Positions 55,465 to 64,000 of a DNA stretch of 64,000 nucleotides are shown one piece after another. The translations under genes and the position numbers were made by a program. Numbering within the stretch: the stretch's first letter is position 1; every line of letters begins with the position of its first letter. The DNA comes from Paraflavitalea pollutisoli (lineage in GTDB: Bacteria > Bacteroidota > Bacteroidia > Chitinophagales > Chitinophagaceae), in the NCBI RefSeq assembly GCF_029360705.1, contig NZ_JARKMX010000008.1, positions 310,001 to 374,000 of the forward strand, written 5' to 3'. The notes under the pieces were generated by a model. The model saw only the letters and a list, made by a program, of their open reading frames with translations. It had not been told where the DNA came from and did not search any database.

Positions 55465-56493
55465 CTATAGCCAGAATTGTTTGCCGTGCACCACCAGTTG
55501 CCCTTCTATCATCACTTGCTGGTGTGGAACGGGGTTGCCTGTTTTGTTGAGCACCAGGTCCATCAGCAGCTCGGCGGCGGCTTCGCCCTGCCGGTAAGGG
55601 AATTGCTCCACAGAAGCCAACGGCGGCGATTCGAGGTAGTTGGTGATGGGCAGGTTGGCATAACTGATCACTGTCAGGTCTTTATTCAGTACCAGGCCAT
55701 GCTGTTTGATGTATTCGATCACATCCAGGGCTACATAATCATTGATGGTGACTACAGCGGTGGGGCGCGGCTTTTGAGCCAGTAGCATTTCCATGGCGTG
55801 GAAAGTAGTGGCGCGTGTCAGGTCGGTGGAAGCCACCAGGCCCATATCCATTTTGATCCGCTGTTGGGAAAGACAGTCCCGGTACACCTGCGTACGCTCG
55901 ACAGTCGAAGGCATGCATTCGGGGCCGTTGAGCAAGGCGATCCGGCGATGGCCCCGGTCCAGCAGGAACCTGATGGCCTGTTTGGTACCGCTTTCCATAT
56001 TGAAATGGACTTTGTGCACGTCGGGAATATTGGGTACGCGGTCGAAGAAAACGACCGGGATCTGGTAATGCTGCAATACCTGAAAATGATCGTAGTGAAG
56101 CGTGTGTTTGGCGAGTGATACGATCAACCCATCTACCCGCTGCTGCGTCATGGCCGCTATAATGCGCCGCTCCCGTTCTTCCTCGTCGTGCGATTGGCCG
56201 ATCAATACCTGGTACTGGTGTTGCATGGCCTGGTTTTCGACGGCACTGATGGCTTCGGAAAAGAAGTGCTCGCTTAGGTTGGGCACGAGCAGGCCGATGA
56301 TACCCGTTTTACGTTGTTTGAAGGCAATGGCATTGCGGTTGGGATGGTAGCTCATTTCCTGGGCCAGTTGTTGCACCTTGAGCCGCATGCCCAGTCCGAT
56401 GCTTCTATGACCGCTGAGTGCCCGCGATACGGTCGAGGTGGCGACGTTTAACTGACGGGCGATGTCTTTGATCGTGGTAACCCCCTGGGCCAT
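55465..56493 (-). CDS. LacI-family transcriptional regulator of the PUL
   Basis: The 342-residue protein has the LacI helix-turn-helix (TTIKDIARQLNVATSTVSRAL at about 6-25, quoted in part), hinge helix (SYHPNRNAIAF) and a periplasmic-binding-protein-like sensor domain (TGIIGLLVPNLSEHFFSEAI, VDGLIVSLA, AVVTINDYVALDVIEYIK). It lacks the zinc ribbon of the other LacI protein in the window. It lies between the HTCS gene and the CHRD gene, 138 bases upstream of the latter, and would sense a mono- or disaccharide or phosphate in the cytoplasm. Confidence 0.92.
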   Translation of the reverse strand: MAQGVTTIKDIARQLNVATSTVSRALSGHRSIGLGMRLKVQQLAQEMSYHPNRNAIAFKQRKTGIIGLLVPNLSEHFFSEAISAVENQAMQHQYQVLIGQSHDEEERERRIIAAMTQQRVDGLIVSLAKHTLHYDHFQVLQHYQIPVVFFDRVPNIPDVHKVHFNMESGTKQAIRFLLDRGHRRIALLNGPECMPSTVERTQVYRDCLSQQRIKMDMGLVASTDLTRATTFHAMEMLLAQKPRPTAVVTINDYVALDVIEYIKQHGLVLNKDLTVISYANLPITNYLESPPLASVEQFPYRQGEAAAELLMDLVLNKTGNPVPHQQVMIEGQLVVHGKQFWL

Positions 56494-56680
56494 GCTTCAG
56501 TTGTTTTGGTGGAAAAGAAGGGAACAGCCAGTGGCAGAAGTCTACCTTCTAACGTTCCTTATGCCTCCAAAAATAGCGGGTCGGGAAGGTCGATTACCGG
56601 GTCAGATCGTGCAATATTACCCGTCAAATGTTGCGAAACAGGATGAATATCAAGAGAAAAGAGAAAGCGGTGCCGTTGGC

Positions 56681-59600
56681 TCAGGCGTTGTGCGCAAATT
56701 CCTTCGGGGTCTTGCCGAATTGTTGCTTGAAGCATTTGCGGAAGTAGTCGACATCGGAAAAACCGACCATATAAGCGACCTCATTGACGGTGAATTCTTT
56801 CTTCCGGAGCAATTGTGCCCCACGTTTGAGGCGCACATCGCGGATGAACTCGATGGCCGATAAGCCCGTCAGGGCTTTCAGTTTCCGGTACAAAGTGGTG
56901 CGGCTCATGTTCACCACTTTGGCCATCTCCTCCACCTGCAGGTCGGATTCCATCAGGTGGTCTTCTATAAATAGCAACAGCTTTTCGAGGAATGTCTCGT
57001 CGGCTGGGGTAATGGCTACATCCGATGGTTGCAGGTCGAGGCCTTTGCTGTAGCGCTCCCGCAGCAGCTGGCGTGATTGCAGCAGGTTGTGCACCCGCAC
57101 GTCGAGCAGCGACAGGCTGAAGGGCTTCGTGACATAGTCGTCGGCGCCCGAACCAAAACCGTCGATCTGGTGGGTGAGCTGGTTGCGGGCAGTCAACAGG
57201 ATGACGGGAATATGGCTGGTGCGGACATCCTGTTTCAGCGACGCACAGAGTTCGGTGCCACTCATGCCGGGCATCATGACGTCGCTGATGATGAGGTCGG
57301 GCACTGTTTCGGTGGCGATGGTCCAGCCTGCTTCACCGTTCGGGGCCGTATGGATCACATAGCGGGCGGCAAAATGGTCGCACAGCAGGCCATTGACTTC
57401 GGCATTGTCCTCTACGATCAACAGCACCGGTCGATGTTCGCCGGTGGCGTTGGGCACCTCCACCACCGCCTGGGGCAGCACCGTATCGATAATAATCTCC
57501 TGACTGCCCGTCGACTGGATCGTTTTACGTTGTGATGCTACATACGCTGTTTCCCCGATGGGCAGCGAGATGGTAAAGCAGGTATAGCCTGCCTGCGTGG
57601 CAGTGGCCAGCCGGCTTTGCACGGCAATGGTGCCCCGGTGCAATTGCACCAGCCCTCTGGTGAAGGTGAGCCCGATGCCGGTACCTGCTATGCGACGTCC
57701 CGTATCATTGTAATGGTGGAAAGGATCAAAGATCGACTCCAGTCTTTCCGGAGCGATCCCTGCCCCATTGTCTTCTACCCGGAGCGTGGCCTGCGTGTGG
57801 GTACAGTGCAGCACCACCTGGATCCATCCGCCGGCCGGGGTAAACTTGAAGGCATTCGACAGCAGGTTGTACAGCATCTTTTCCAGCATGTCGGCATCAA
57901 ACAAGGCGGTACCCTCATGGCCTGTCGCCGAAAAACGCAAAGCGATCTGTTGTTGCGTGGCATAGCCTTCAAAGGATTGCACGATCTCTTCTATAAAGGG
58001 TGCCAGCTGACCAGCCGCCACCTGCAGGGGTATACCACCCGCTTCGAACTTGCGGAAGTCGAGCAATTGATTGGTCAGCCGCAACAGCCGCTGACCGTTG
58101 CGCTGCATTAGCTGTAGTTGATTGGTTTCGGGTGCGCGCCCCTGTACGAGGCCCAGCATCTTTTCGATGGGTGCCAGCACCAGTGTCAGCGGTGTTTTGA
58201 TCTCGTGCGAGATATTGGTAAAAAAGGCCAGCTTGCGTTGCATCAGCTCCTGGTCTTTCGTGCGACTCAGTTCCTGCACCGTCAGTTCATCGCGCAGCCG
58301 GGTGGTCTTTACGGAATAATAATAAAACAGGTATAGCAGGCCGGCCACGATCGCGGTATAGATCAGGTAAGCCCACCAGGTTTTCCAAAAGGGCGGCAAT
58401 ACCGTGATGTGTAGGGTGGCATATTGTTCGTTCCAGATGCCATCGTTGTTGGCAGCCTTCACTTTAAAGGTATACTGACCAGCGCTGAGGTTGGTATAGG
58501 TAGCAGTTTGCTGGTGACCTACCAGGTGCCAGAGGGTATCCTGGTCGAGCCCTTCCAGTTGGTAAGCATATTGATTGGTGCGCGGATTGATATAGTTCAG
58601 CGCCGCAAAGTGCAGGGTGAAATAGGCCTGGTCGTGGGTTAAGGTGATATGTTCCGAGTAAGTGATCGATTGTTGGAGGGGCGAACCGGTTCCGCCAATG
58701 GTGGCGGGGATGTTTTTGATCAATAGGTCGGTGATCACTACGGGAGGCGGCACTTTGTTGATGACCATTTGCTCGGGGCTAAAACTGAGTATGCCTTTCA
58801 TGCCCCCCAGCATGATCTGTCCCGAAGCCGTACGGATAGCAGCGGGTCCAAATTCGTTGGTGGCAAGTCCGTTGTTGACGGAGTAGTTGATCACCTGGAT
58901 ATCGCTTTTGCTGAAGGGCGGTGTTGGTTTCTTCACCACGATGCGGGCAATGCTTTGGTTGAGGCTTACCCATAGATCACCTTGCCGGTCTTCGATCACG
59001 GCGTGTATGATGTTGTCGGCTAACCCCCATTCCGTATCGATGGTGTAAAACTGTTGCTGCTGCCGGTTGAATACTTTCAGGCCGCCGCCGCGCGTACCGA
59101 TCCAGGTATTGCTGTGCCGGTCTTCATAGATATACAGGATAGCATTCTTGTTGAATACTTTCGCATACTCCGTGAGGTAATTGACAAACTGGTCCTTACC
59201 AGGTGGCAGCCAGGATAAGCCGAGTTCGGTGCCGATCCAGACGCCGCCGGAGCGGTCAAGTGTCAATGCATTGATATTATCTGATATGATGCTGCTGCTG
59301 TCGTTGGCGATATGCCGGTAGCGGATCATGGTGCCGTCGGGCAGTTTCTTGAAGAGGCCCCCTTTGGTACCGATCCACAACGCGCCTTGTTGGTACCCTA
59401 ACGCATAGATCATTTCATCGTAGCGACGCGCATCCGATTCCCGGACGGGCACCCGCTGCATGCGGCGGGTACTGGTTTCATAGTAAAAAAGCCCTTCCAG
59501 CGTGCCGATCCAACAGTTGCCCCGGTCATCGAATTGAATGGCTTTGATGGTTTCCTGGTTTACCAGGTGGTTGGAAGCGGGATTGACATGCAGTACGCTG

Positions 59601-60811
59601 AACTGGCCCGTCAACTGATCGTAAACGTTGACCCCGCCGCCTTCCGTGGCGATCCACAACTGATGACCTGCTTCGGCAATGCGGCTTACCACGGGATAAT
59701 TCAATCCACCCTCCTTGCCTGCCCGCTCGTTGATGTGCCGGAAATTATCGTTGCCAGGTTGTACGATGCTGACGCCGCCTGCAAAAGTGCCCACCCACAT
59801 GCTGCCTGCATTGTCTTTCATGAAGCACAACACCGAATTGCCCGATAGCGCTGTGGGATCGTATTGGTTCACCTGGTAATGTTGTATACGATCCAAGCTG
59901 CTGTCGACGACATAGAGACCATTACGGGAACCGATCCACGTGTTACCTTGGTAGAAGCCGATGGCGCGGATCATATCGTTGCTGATGGCACCCGGCGTAT
60001 TGCCGGATAAATGTTTCAGCGTACCGCTGGCCAGGTCGAGGCAGAATACGCCTTCCCGTTCGGTACCCAGCCATAGACGTTGTTGCGGATCGATGGCTAC
60101 CTGGTACACACCGCTTTGCTGGTACAGCGGATGTTGGGCCAGTGAAGCAGGCAACGGGAATGATCGATTGTTGACCGGGTCATAACTGATCACTTTGCGG
60201 CCGGCAGCAAACCACAGTTTGTGCTGCGCATCTTCTGCTATAGAGAAATAGGTGACCCGTTGGGTATTGGAAGGATCGGGATTGACGGGTACAAGCACTT
60301 TGCGTGCAGCATCATACCGGGCAAGGCCACGACTCGTGCCCACCCAAATGATGCCGCGGCTATCGGTGAAGATCGCCTTGACATAACGGATCGCTTTTTC
60401 ATCGCCGGCCACGGGTATCGGTTCAAAACGTTCTGTACGGTGGTCAAACAGGTCGAGGCCCACCGAGGTGCCTACGAGCAGGTTTCCATCAGGGTCTTCA
60501 CCCAGCGCCTGCGTTTCATTGCTGCCGATGCTGTGGGGATTGGCCTGGTCATATTTGAAGTGGCGAAAAGCATAGCCGTCGTACCGGCTCAGTCCGTCGG
60601 TAGTGCCGATCCAGATAAACCCTTTGCGGTCTTTGAATAAACAGTAGGCAGAGCTTTGTGAGAGGCCGTCGGCGAGGCCGAGGTGTTTGAATTGGAGGGG
60701 GGAACGTTGCGCATGCCCGGACAGGCAGGCGATCAATAACAGCAAAAAGAGCCATCCCTTTTTGTCGCACAGCGCAAGAAAACCATATCGTATCGCAGCA
60801 GTCAGTGTCAT
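56681..60811 (-). CDS. Hybrid two-component system regulator (HTCS) of the PUL
   Basis: The 1376-residue protein from ATG 60811 has a signal segment (about 20-36, WLFLLLLIACLSG), two periplasmic seven-bladed Reg_prop propellers (about 40-690, repeats such as DRKGFIWIGTTDGLSRYD), a Y_Y_Y domain (about 720-800), a membrane helix (about 810-832), HisKA with H869 in NISHEIKTPL, HATPase (NLLSNAFKFTP, VEDNGAGI, GTGIGLTFTRGL), a receiver with D1177 in ISDVMMPG, and an AraC helix-turn-helix (about 1275-1376). HTCS proteins sense oligosaccharides in the periplasm and activate their PUL directly. A GTG 18 bases upstream is an alternative start. The following LacI gene starts 187 bases downstream. Confidence 0.95.
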   Translation of the reverse strand: MTLTAAIRYGFLALCDKKGWLFLLLLIACLSGHAQRSPLQFKHLGLADGLSQSSAYCLFKDRKGFIWIGTTDGLSRYDGYAFRHFKYDQANPHSIGSNETQALGEDPDGNLLVGTSVGLDLFDHRTERFEPIPVAGDEKAIRYVKAIFTDSRGIIWVGTSRGLARYDAARKVLVPVNPDPSNTQRVTYFSIAEDAQHKLWFAAGRKVISYDPVNNRSFPLPASLAQHPLYQQSGVYQVAIDPQQRLWLGTEREGVFCLDLASGTLKHLSGNTPGAISNDMIRAIGFYQGNTWIGSRNGLYVVDSSLDRIQHYQVNQYDPTALSGNSVLCFMKDNAGSMWVGTFAGGVSIVQPGNDNFRHINERAGKEGGLNYPVVSRIAEAGHQLWIATEGGGVNVYDQLTGQFSVLHVNPASNHLVNQETIKAIQFDDRGNCWIGTLEGLFYYETSTRRMQRVPVRESDARRYDEMIYALGYQQGALWIGTKGGLFKKLPDGTMIRYRHIANDSSSIISDNINALTLDRSGGVWIGTELGLSWLPPGKDQFVNYLTEYAKVFNKNAILYIYEDRHSNTWIGTRGGGLKVFNRQQQQFYTIDTEWGLADNIIHAVIEDRQGDLWVSLNQSIARIVVKKPTPPFSKSDIQVINYSVNNGLATNEFGPAAIRTASGQIMLGGMKGILSFSPEQMVINKVPPPVVITDLLIKNIPATIGGTGSPLQQSITYSEHITLTHDQAYFTLHFAALNYINPRTNQYAYQLEGLDQDTLWHLVGHQQTATYTNLSAGQYTFKVKAANNDGIWNEQYATLHITVLPPFWKTWWAYLIYTAIVAGLLYLFYYYSVKTTRLRDELTVQELSRTKDQELMQRKLAFFTNISHEIKTPLTLVLAPIEKMLGLVQGRAPETNQLQLMQRNGQRLLRLTNQLLDFRKFEAGGIPLQVAAGQLAPFIEEIVQSFEGYATQQQIALRFSATGHEGTALFDADMLEKMLYNLLSNAFKFTPAGGWIQVVLHCTHTQATLRVEDNGAGIAPERLESIFDPFHHYNDTGRRIAGTGIGLTFTRGLVQLHRGTIAVQSRLATATQAGYTCFTISLPIGETAYVASQRKTIQSTGSQEIIIDTVLPQAVVEVPNATGEHRPVLLIVEDNAEVNGLLCDHFAARYVIHTAPNGEAGWTIATETVPDLIISDVMMPGMSGTELCASLKQDVRTSHIPVILLTARNQLTHQIDGFGSGADDYVTKPFSLSLLDVRVHNLLQSRQLLRERYSKGLDLQPSDVAITPADETFLEKLLLFIEDHLMESDLQVEEMAKVVNMSRTTLYRKLKALTGLSAIEFIRDVRLKRGAQLLRKKEFTVNEVAYMVGFSDVDYFRKCFKQQFGKTPKEFAHNA

Positions 60812-60988
60812 ACCCCGGTCCAGGTGCACGGTTCATTTACCGGGTTGGAAGTTAAAGCAGAAAGTTTTACCGGGACTGTGTGGGCAATGATATCTGGAAA
60901 AATAGGGCAAACGATTGCGGAATGGCGGCAAGGTCTACCCCATCGAATCCTGCCGGCATATGGTTATCGTGACGAATGGAGTGTTCTA

Positions 60989-61258
60989 TCACTCATAAAT
61001 GCGGGCGGCCATGAACATATTGGCCATGGCTTTCCAATTGATATTGCCGGGGCGCGACAGGTTATGGTTGTCGTAGTAGCCGTCCATATCTTCCGTCCAG
61101 CTGGCAAATGCTTCCAGGTAGGATTCAAGGGAGTTGTTTTCCCACCCGCCGGGATTGTTTTGCAGGTCCTTCAGCAGCAGATGCAGGAAACGTATGAAGT
61201 CTGTTTTTGTGGATACCGCTTCAAGGGCTACCGGAAGATCTATAGGGGCTTGGTTCAT
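60989..61258 (-). CDS. Small DUF7660-like protein
   Basis: The 89-residue product from ATG 61258 shows the DUF7660-type pattern TKTDFIRFLHLLLKDLQNNPGGWENNSLESYLEAFASWTEDMDGYYDN (residues 15-62, given as TKTDFIRFLHLL, WENNSLESYLEAF and WTEDMDGYY). It is a helical, soluble protein without catalytic motif. The family is often near immunity or toxin-associated loci, but nothing of the kind is visible here. The frame extends further upstream to 61363, which I consider untranslated. It is divergent from the trypsin-like protease. Confidence 0.7.
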   Translation of the reverse strand: MNQAPIDLPVALEAVSTKTDFIRFLHLLLKDLQNNPGGWENNSLESYLEAFASWTEDMDGYYDNHNLSRPGNINWKAMANMFMAARIYE

Positions 61259-61374
61259 AAGTATTGTTTGTTGGCTCCGGTAGACGGGCATGGAGCGAAA
61301 TTTACAGTTTTTTACAATTGCTACGGCAAGGCTTCCTGCCAGGTCCGTAGGTTTGCGGTACAAATATATCCGCT

Positions 61375-62523
61375 ATGCAATTTCAGTTACAGGTACTTGC
61401 CATCATTGCTTTTCTTCCTGGCGCACTTACCGCGCAGCTACGCGAATCCTGGATCACATTACCCAAAGATAAATGGCCTGTCATTGCGTTGACCAATCAT
61501 TTCCAGTTTACTAGCGGTACCACCTATGTTGCCCCTTCTTTCCCCTATGCTGCCACTGGCTTCCTGATCGATACCGGTACAGATACGCTGGCAGCCACTG
61601 CCAAGCACGTACTTTGGATTGCCAAAGAAAAGTCAGGTAACCGGGTGACCGTTCCGCAGCTGCAGCAGTGGGTGATGAAACCAAAGAACAATCACGCGGA
61701 TAGTGCCAGGATCGGCCGGCTGATCAACGAAGACACCACGGAAATACTGGAAGGTAAAAATTCCACCATCTTAGAACGAGATTGGTTGGTTTTTAGCGTG
61801 TCTGCTTCCTCCCCCGCGTTATATCCATTGAAACCCAGGTACACGCCGGTGTTGGCTGGTGAAAAGGTGTTTGTACTCAGCAATGCTTACAATGACAGTG
61901 TAAGCACCATCCATGAGGGAATAGTGGTCGCGAAGCAGGGGCTCGATCTGCTCATACAGCGCGATATGGCCACGCACAAGGGCGGCTGCAGCGGGTCTCC
62001 GGTCATCGATGCCAATGGGTACCTGATCGGCGTCATCTCCTCGGCCTCCGTATATGGTACAACGGGCACCGGCGTATCTGTCGCTATTTCGACGGAATAT
62101 CTGCGGGATGTGCTGGATAAAAAAGAGGGGTTGAACAGGCCACGCAAGGATTATGGGGAATTAATCCTGGCTACGGTATTGCAACATGGCGCCCGGGCTG
62201 CTATCCGTCAATATCATTCATTGATAAAGGATCCCGGTAACTACTATATCTATAATCTGCGTAGTGCCAATCGAAATGGTTTGCGCGAAACGGGAGAAAA
62301 ATTGTTGGAGATGAAACGGTACAAAGATGCTGTGGCCATCCTGGCAGTAAACGTACAGGAAAATCAGGGCTACTATGTCAACTACAATCTGCTGGCAAAG
62401 GCATACCTGCTGACCGGTAACAAACAATCAGCGGTAAAAGCCTATGAGGAGTCTGCCCGACGGTTCAATGGAACAGAGAATGAGGCCTTTGAGGCGTTGA
62501 AGCAACTCGCGCCAGCGAAATAG
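61375..62523 (+). CDS. Secreted trypsin-like serine protease with C-terminal helical repeats
   Basis: The 382-residue product has a signal peptide (QLQVLAIIAFLPGALTAQ) and a trypsin-fold protease domain (about 45-245) with a plausible triad H78 (ATAKHVL), D136 (RDWLVF) and S206 (GGCSGSPV). A Cys sits just before the catalytic serine, in place of the usual Asp or Asn (GDSG/GNSG). The last 130 residues (about 255-382) are helical and TPR-like (MKRYKDAVAILAVNVQENQG, KAYLLTGNKQSAVKAYEESA). It may act in the periplasm as a housekeeping or signalling protease. Its stop is 19 bases from that of the convergent zinc-binding gene. Confidence 0.82.
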   Translation: MQFQLQVLAIIAFLPGALTAQLRESWITLPKDKWPVIALTNHFQFTSGTTYVAPSFPYAATGFLIDTGTDTLAATAKHVLWIAKEKSGNRVTVPQLQQWVMKPKNNHADSARIGRLINEDTTEILEGKNSTILERDWLVFSVSASSPALYPLKPRYTPVLAGEKVFVLSNAYNDSVSTIHEGIVVAKQGLDLLIQRDMATHKGGCSGSPVIDANGYLIGVISSASVYGTTGTGVSVAISTEYLRDVLDKKEGLNRPRKDYGELILATVLQHGARAAIRQYHSLIKDPGNYYIYNLRSANRNGLRETGEKLLEMKRYKDAVAILAVNVQENQGYYVNYNLLAKAYLLTGNKQSAVKAYEESARRFNGTENEAFEALKQLAPAK

Positions 62524-62542
62524 GTATTTCAACGGCCCACTT

Positions 62543-63022
62543 TTAATTCCCCGACAGCGTGTCGATCATATCATCCAGTATGCCACCTCCGAGGCAGTCG
62601 TCCCACTGGCCTTGCTCCCTGAGTTGGGTCAGTGCCAGCAACAACTCAGGCCTCGACGGCCATTCTGCAATATGGGCCCGGTCGAAGGACAGGAAATTGT
62701 ATTGAAACAAGGGAGAATCCTGGTCGGAGGTCAACAGGCCGGTACAGAAATACCGGTCAAACTGCGGTACCGGTTTGCCCGACACCAGGCATTGCCTGCT
62801 GTGCGGATCGGTTTCTTCCAGGTAGGCATTCTTGAGTAGTACGGCGAGGGTACCCTGTGTATGGGTGGGTACACAGGCCTCATGAAAGCCATTGTCGTTG
62901 AAAAAGTACAGCGGGTCCTTGTAATTGGAAATGAATGCCGGAAACCCGGTGATCTTATCACCTTCTTTCAGCACCTGCTGACAAATAGGACATTTGGATT
63001 GACCGATGAATATAAGTGCCAT
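62543..63022 (-). CDS. Putative zinc-binding protein with CPIC motif, function unknown
   Basis: The 159-residue cytoplasmic protein opens with SKCPICQQVLKEGDKI (C11, C14) and has a second metal-ligand candidate pair in GFHEACVP (H46, C49), so it may bind one zinc in the manner of RING or LIM-like knuckles. The rest (LLKNAYLEETDPHSRQCLVSG...LDDMIDTLSGN) has no family I recognise. It is a single gene, convergent with the protease, with 140 bases upstream to the truncated CBS gene. Confidence 0.62.
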   Translation of the reverse strand: MALIFIGQSKCPICQQVLKEGDKITGFPAFISNYKDPLYFFNDNGFHEACVPTHTQGTLAVLLKNAYLEETDPHSRQCLVSGKPVPQFDRYFCTGLLTSDQDSPLFQYNFLSFDRAHIAEWPSRPELLLALTQLREQGQWDDCLGGGILDDMIDTLSGN

Positions 63023-63162
63023 AATTGGATGAATTTAACGGAAAACGGACCCGAACTATTGTATAGCAAAATACACGACGCTATGGACAATAAGTATGCC
63101 CCGTTTCCCACCCTTAGCCGGTTGACCAGGATCAAGCAATTATTCATTCGGGTGGATAACTT

Positions 63163-64000
63163 TTATGCTTTCCGCGTGATCAGGATCTTGTCGATGCGCT
63201 GGTTGTCCATGTCGATCACTTCAAATTCAAACTTCTTCCAGCTGACCGTTTCACCTGTTACGGGAATATGCCCCAGTTTCGACAGCAGCAAGCCGGCCAG
63301 TGTATTGTAATCCGTATCCTGGTCATCTTCCGTGAGGTGGAAATAATGCAGGAACTCGAAGAACGGGTATTGGCCATCCGCCAACCAGGACTTTTCATCC
63401 CGCTGCACGATCTCATAGTCTTGCTGATTGTATTCAGATACATCGCCGATCAGTGCGTCGAGGATATCGTCCATGCTCACCATGCCCTGTACTTCTCCAT
63501 ATTCGTCTACCACGAAGCCATAATGGATCTTGTTTTTCCGGAATAGCTCCAGCACTTTATAGGCAGGTGTATGTTCTGTAACAGACAGCGGCTGTTTCAG
63601 GAAGTCGGACAAGGAGAAGGCACGCTGACTGAAATCTTTGGGAAATATATCCTTGACCGACACAATACCGATGAGGTTGTCACGGGACGTTTCAAATACG
63701 GGATAAACGGAATGCAGTTCCTGCTGCGCCCATTCTTTTACCGTAGCCAGGTTATCGTTGATGTTGAAACAAAGCAGGTCGCTGCGGTGGGTCATCAGCT
63801 CGCTTACTTTGCGGTCGCCCAGCGCAAATACGCGGTGTACAATGTTTTGCTCTATCTGTTGGATCTCGCCACCTTTGGCACTCTCCTGCACGATGGCCTT
63901 GATCTCCGCTTCACTGACAATACCCTCTTTCTGCTCTTTCAAACCAAAGATGAACAGTACGAGGTCATTGGTTTTCGTCAGCAACCAGATAAAGGGCTTG
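63163..64000 (-). CDS. CNNM/CorC-type CBS-domain membrane protein (5' truncated at window end)
   Basis: The frame stays open to the window edge, and residues at the edge (KPFIWLLTKTNDLVLFIFGL) look like the end of a DUF21 membrane domain, so the gene begins beyond 64000. The visible 279 residues include two CBS domains (VSELMTHRSDLLCFNINDN; IHYGFVVDEYGEVQGMVSMDDILDALIGD) and a C-terminal CorC/HlyC transporter-associated domain (LAGLLLSKLGHIPVTGETVSW, then FEVIDMDNQRIDKILITR). Such proteins are thought to move Mg2+ or Co2+ ions or regulate that movement. An internal TTG at 63984 is not the true start. Confidence 0.92.
   Translation of the reverse strand, partial: KPFIWLLTKTNDLVLFIFGLKEQKEGIVSEAEIKAIVQESAKGGEIQQIEQNIVHRVFALGDRKVSELMTHRSDLLCFNINDNLATVKEWAQQELHSVYPVFETSRDNLIGIVSVKDIFPKDFSQRAFSLSDFLKQPLSVTEHTPAYKVLELFRKNKIHYGFVVDEYGEVQGMVSMDDILDALIGDVSEYNQQDYEIVQRDEKSWLADGQYPFFEFLHYFHLTEDDQDTDYNTLAGLLLSKLGHIPVTGETVSWKKFEFEVIDMDNQRIDKILITRKA

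Noticed and set aside
1-64000. Insertion sequence, phage or integrative element
   Set aside because: No transposase, integrase or tRNA-flanked repeat was seen. The zinc ribbon in the LacI gene resembles a transposase module but is fused to an intact regulator.

Overview
The window looks like a chromosomal segment from a free-living, glycan-degrading Bacteroidota, most likely the Chitinophagaceae (inference from gene content; no rRNA is present). The signs are SusC/SusD pairs, a hybrid two-component system (HTCS), a FecR/ECF-sigma pair, C-terminal type IX secretion (T9SS) sorting domains on three proteins, many glycoside hydrolases, lipoproteins with acidic residues after the lipobox cysteine, and start codons without obvious Shine-Dalgarno sequences. 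I see no tRNA, rRNA, CRISPR array, insertion sequence or phage genes. Base composition looks even throughout.

Layout. 1-5 kb: the tail of a T9SS cargo protein, a secreted HEFSH metallopeptidase, a beta-propeller lipoprotein, and a TPR sensor kinase with its NarL-type response regulator. 5.3-8.5 kb: a LodA-like quinoprotein oxidase with its LodB-like flavoprotein, closed by a terminator. 8.6-19.2 kb: a TapB/DUF3108-like secreted protein, then a pectin-oriented carbohydrate locus (pectin methylesterase-CBM6-T9SS, GH2, a LacI regulator carrying an N-terminal zinc ribbon, GH106 alpha-L-rhamnosidase). 19.3-28.7 kb: general functions and regulators (YceI lipoprotein, a transmembrane winged-helix protein, GNAT, FecR and ECF sigma, PAP2 phosphatase, PurU, AraC regulator, SDR). 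28.9-36.3 kb: one giant T9SS-exported protein of 2472 residues, built from four roughly 433-residue super-repeats of thrombospondin-type-3/calcium-binding motifs. 36.7-41.3 kb: a small secreted protein and an operon of rhomboid protease, DUF2157, DUF4401 and GDYXXLXY proteins.

41.4-60.8 kb is a polysaccharide utilization locus (PUL), all on the minus strand. It reads HTCS, LacI regulator, CHRD-domain lipoprotein, SusC, SusD, SusC, SusD, GH2 and GH29 alpha-L-fucosidase, and is closed by a strong hairpin after GH29. The enzymes predict a glycan with terminal fucose and beta-linked galactose or a related sugar. The HTCS and LacI proteins are likely its regulators. 61-64 kb holds a DUF7660 protein, a trypsin-like protease with a helical tail, a CPIC zinc-binding protein and a truncated CBS/CorC membrane protein.

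The points most worth a second look are the super-repeat architecture of the giant protein, the zinc-ribbon LacI regulator, the membrane-spanning regulator with a C-terminal winged helix facing YceI, the CHRD lipoprotein heading a two-SusCD PUL with two kinds of regulator, and the LodA/LodB pair with an intact candidate cross-link pair. All functional calls come from motif reading without database searches.
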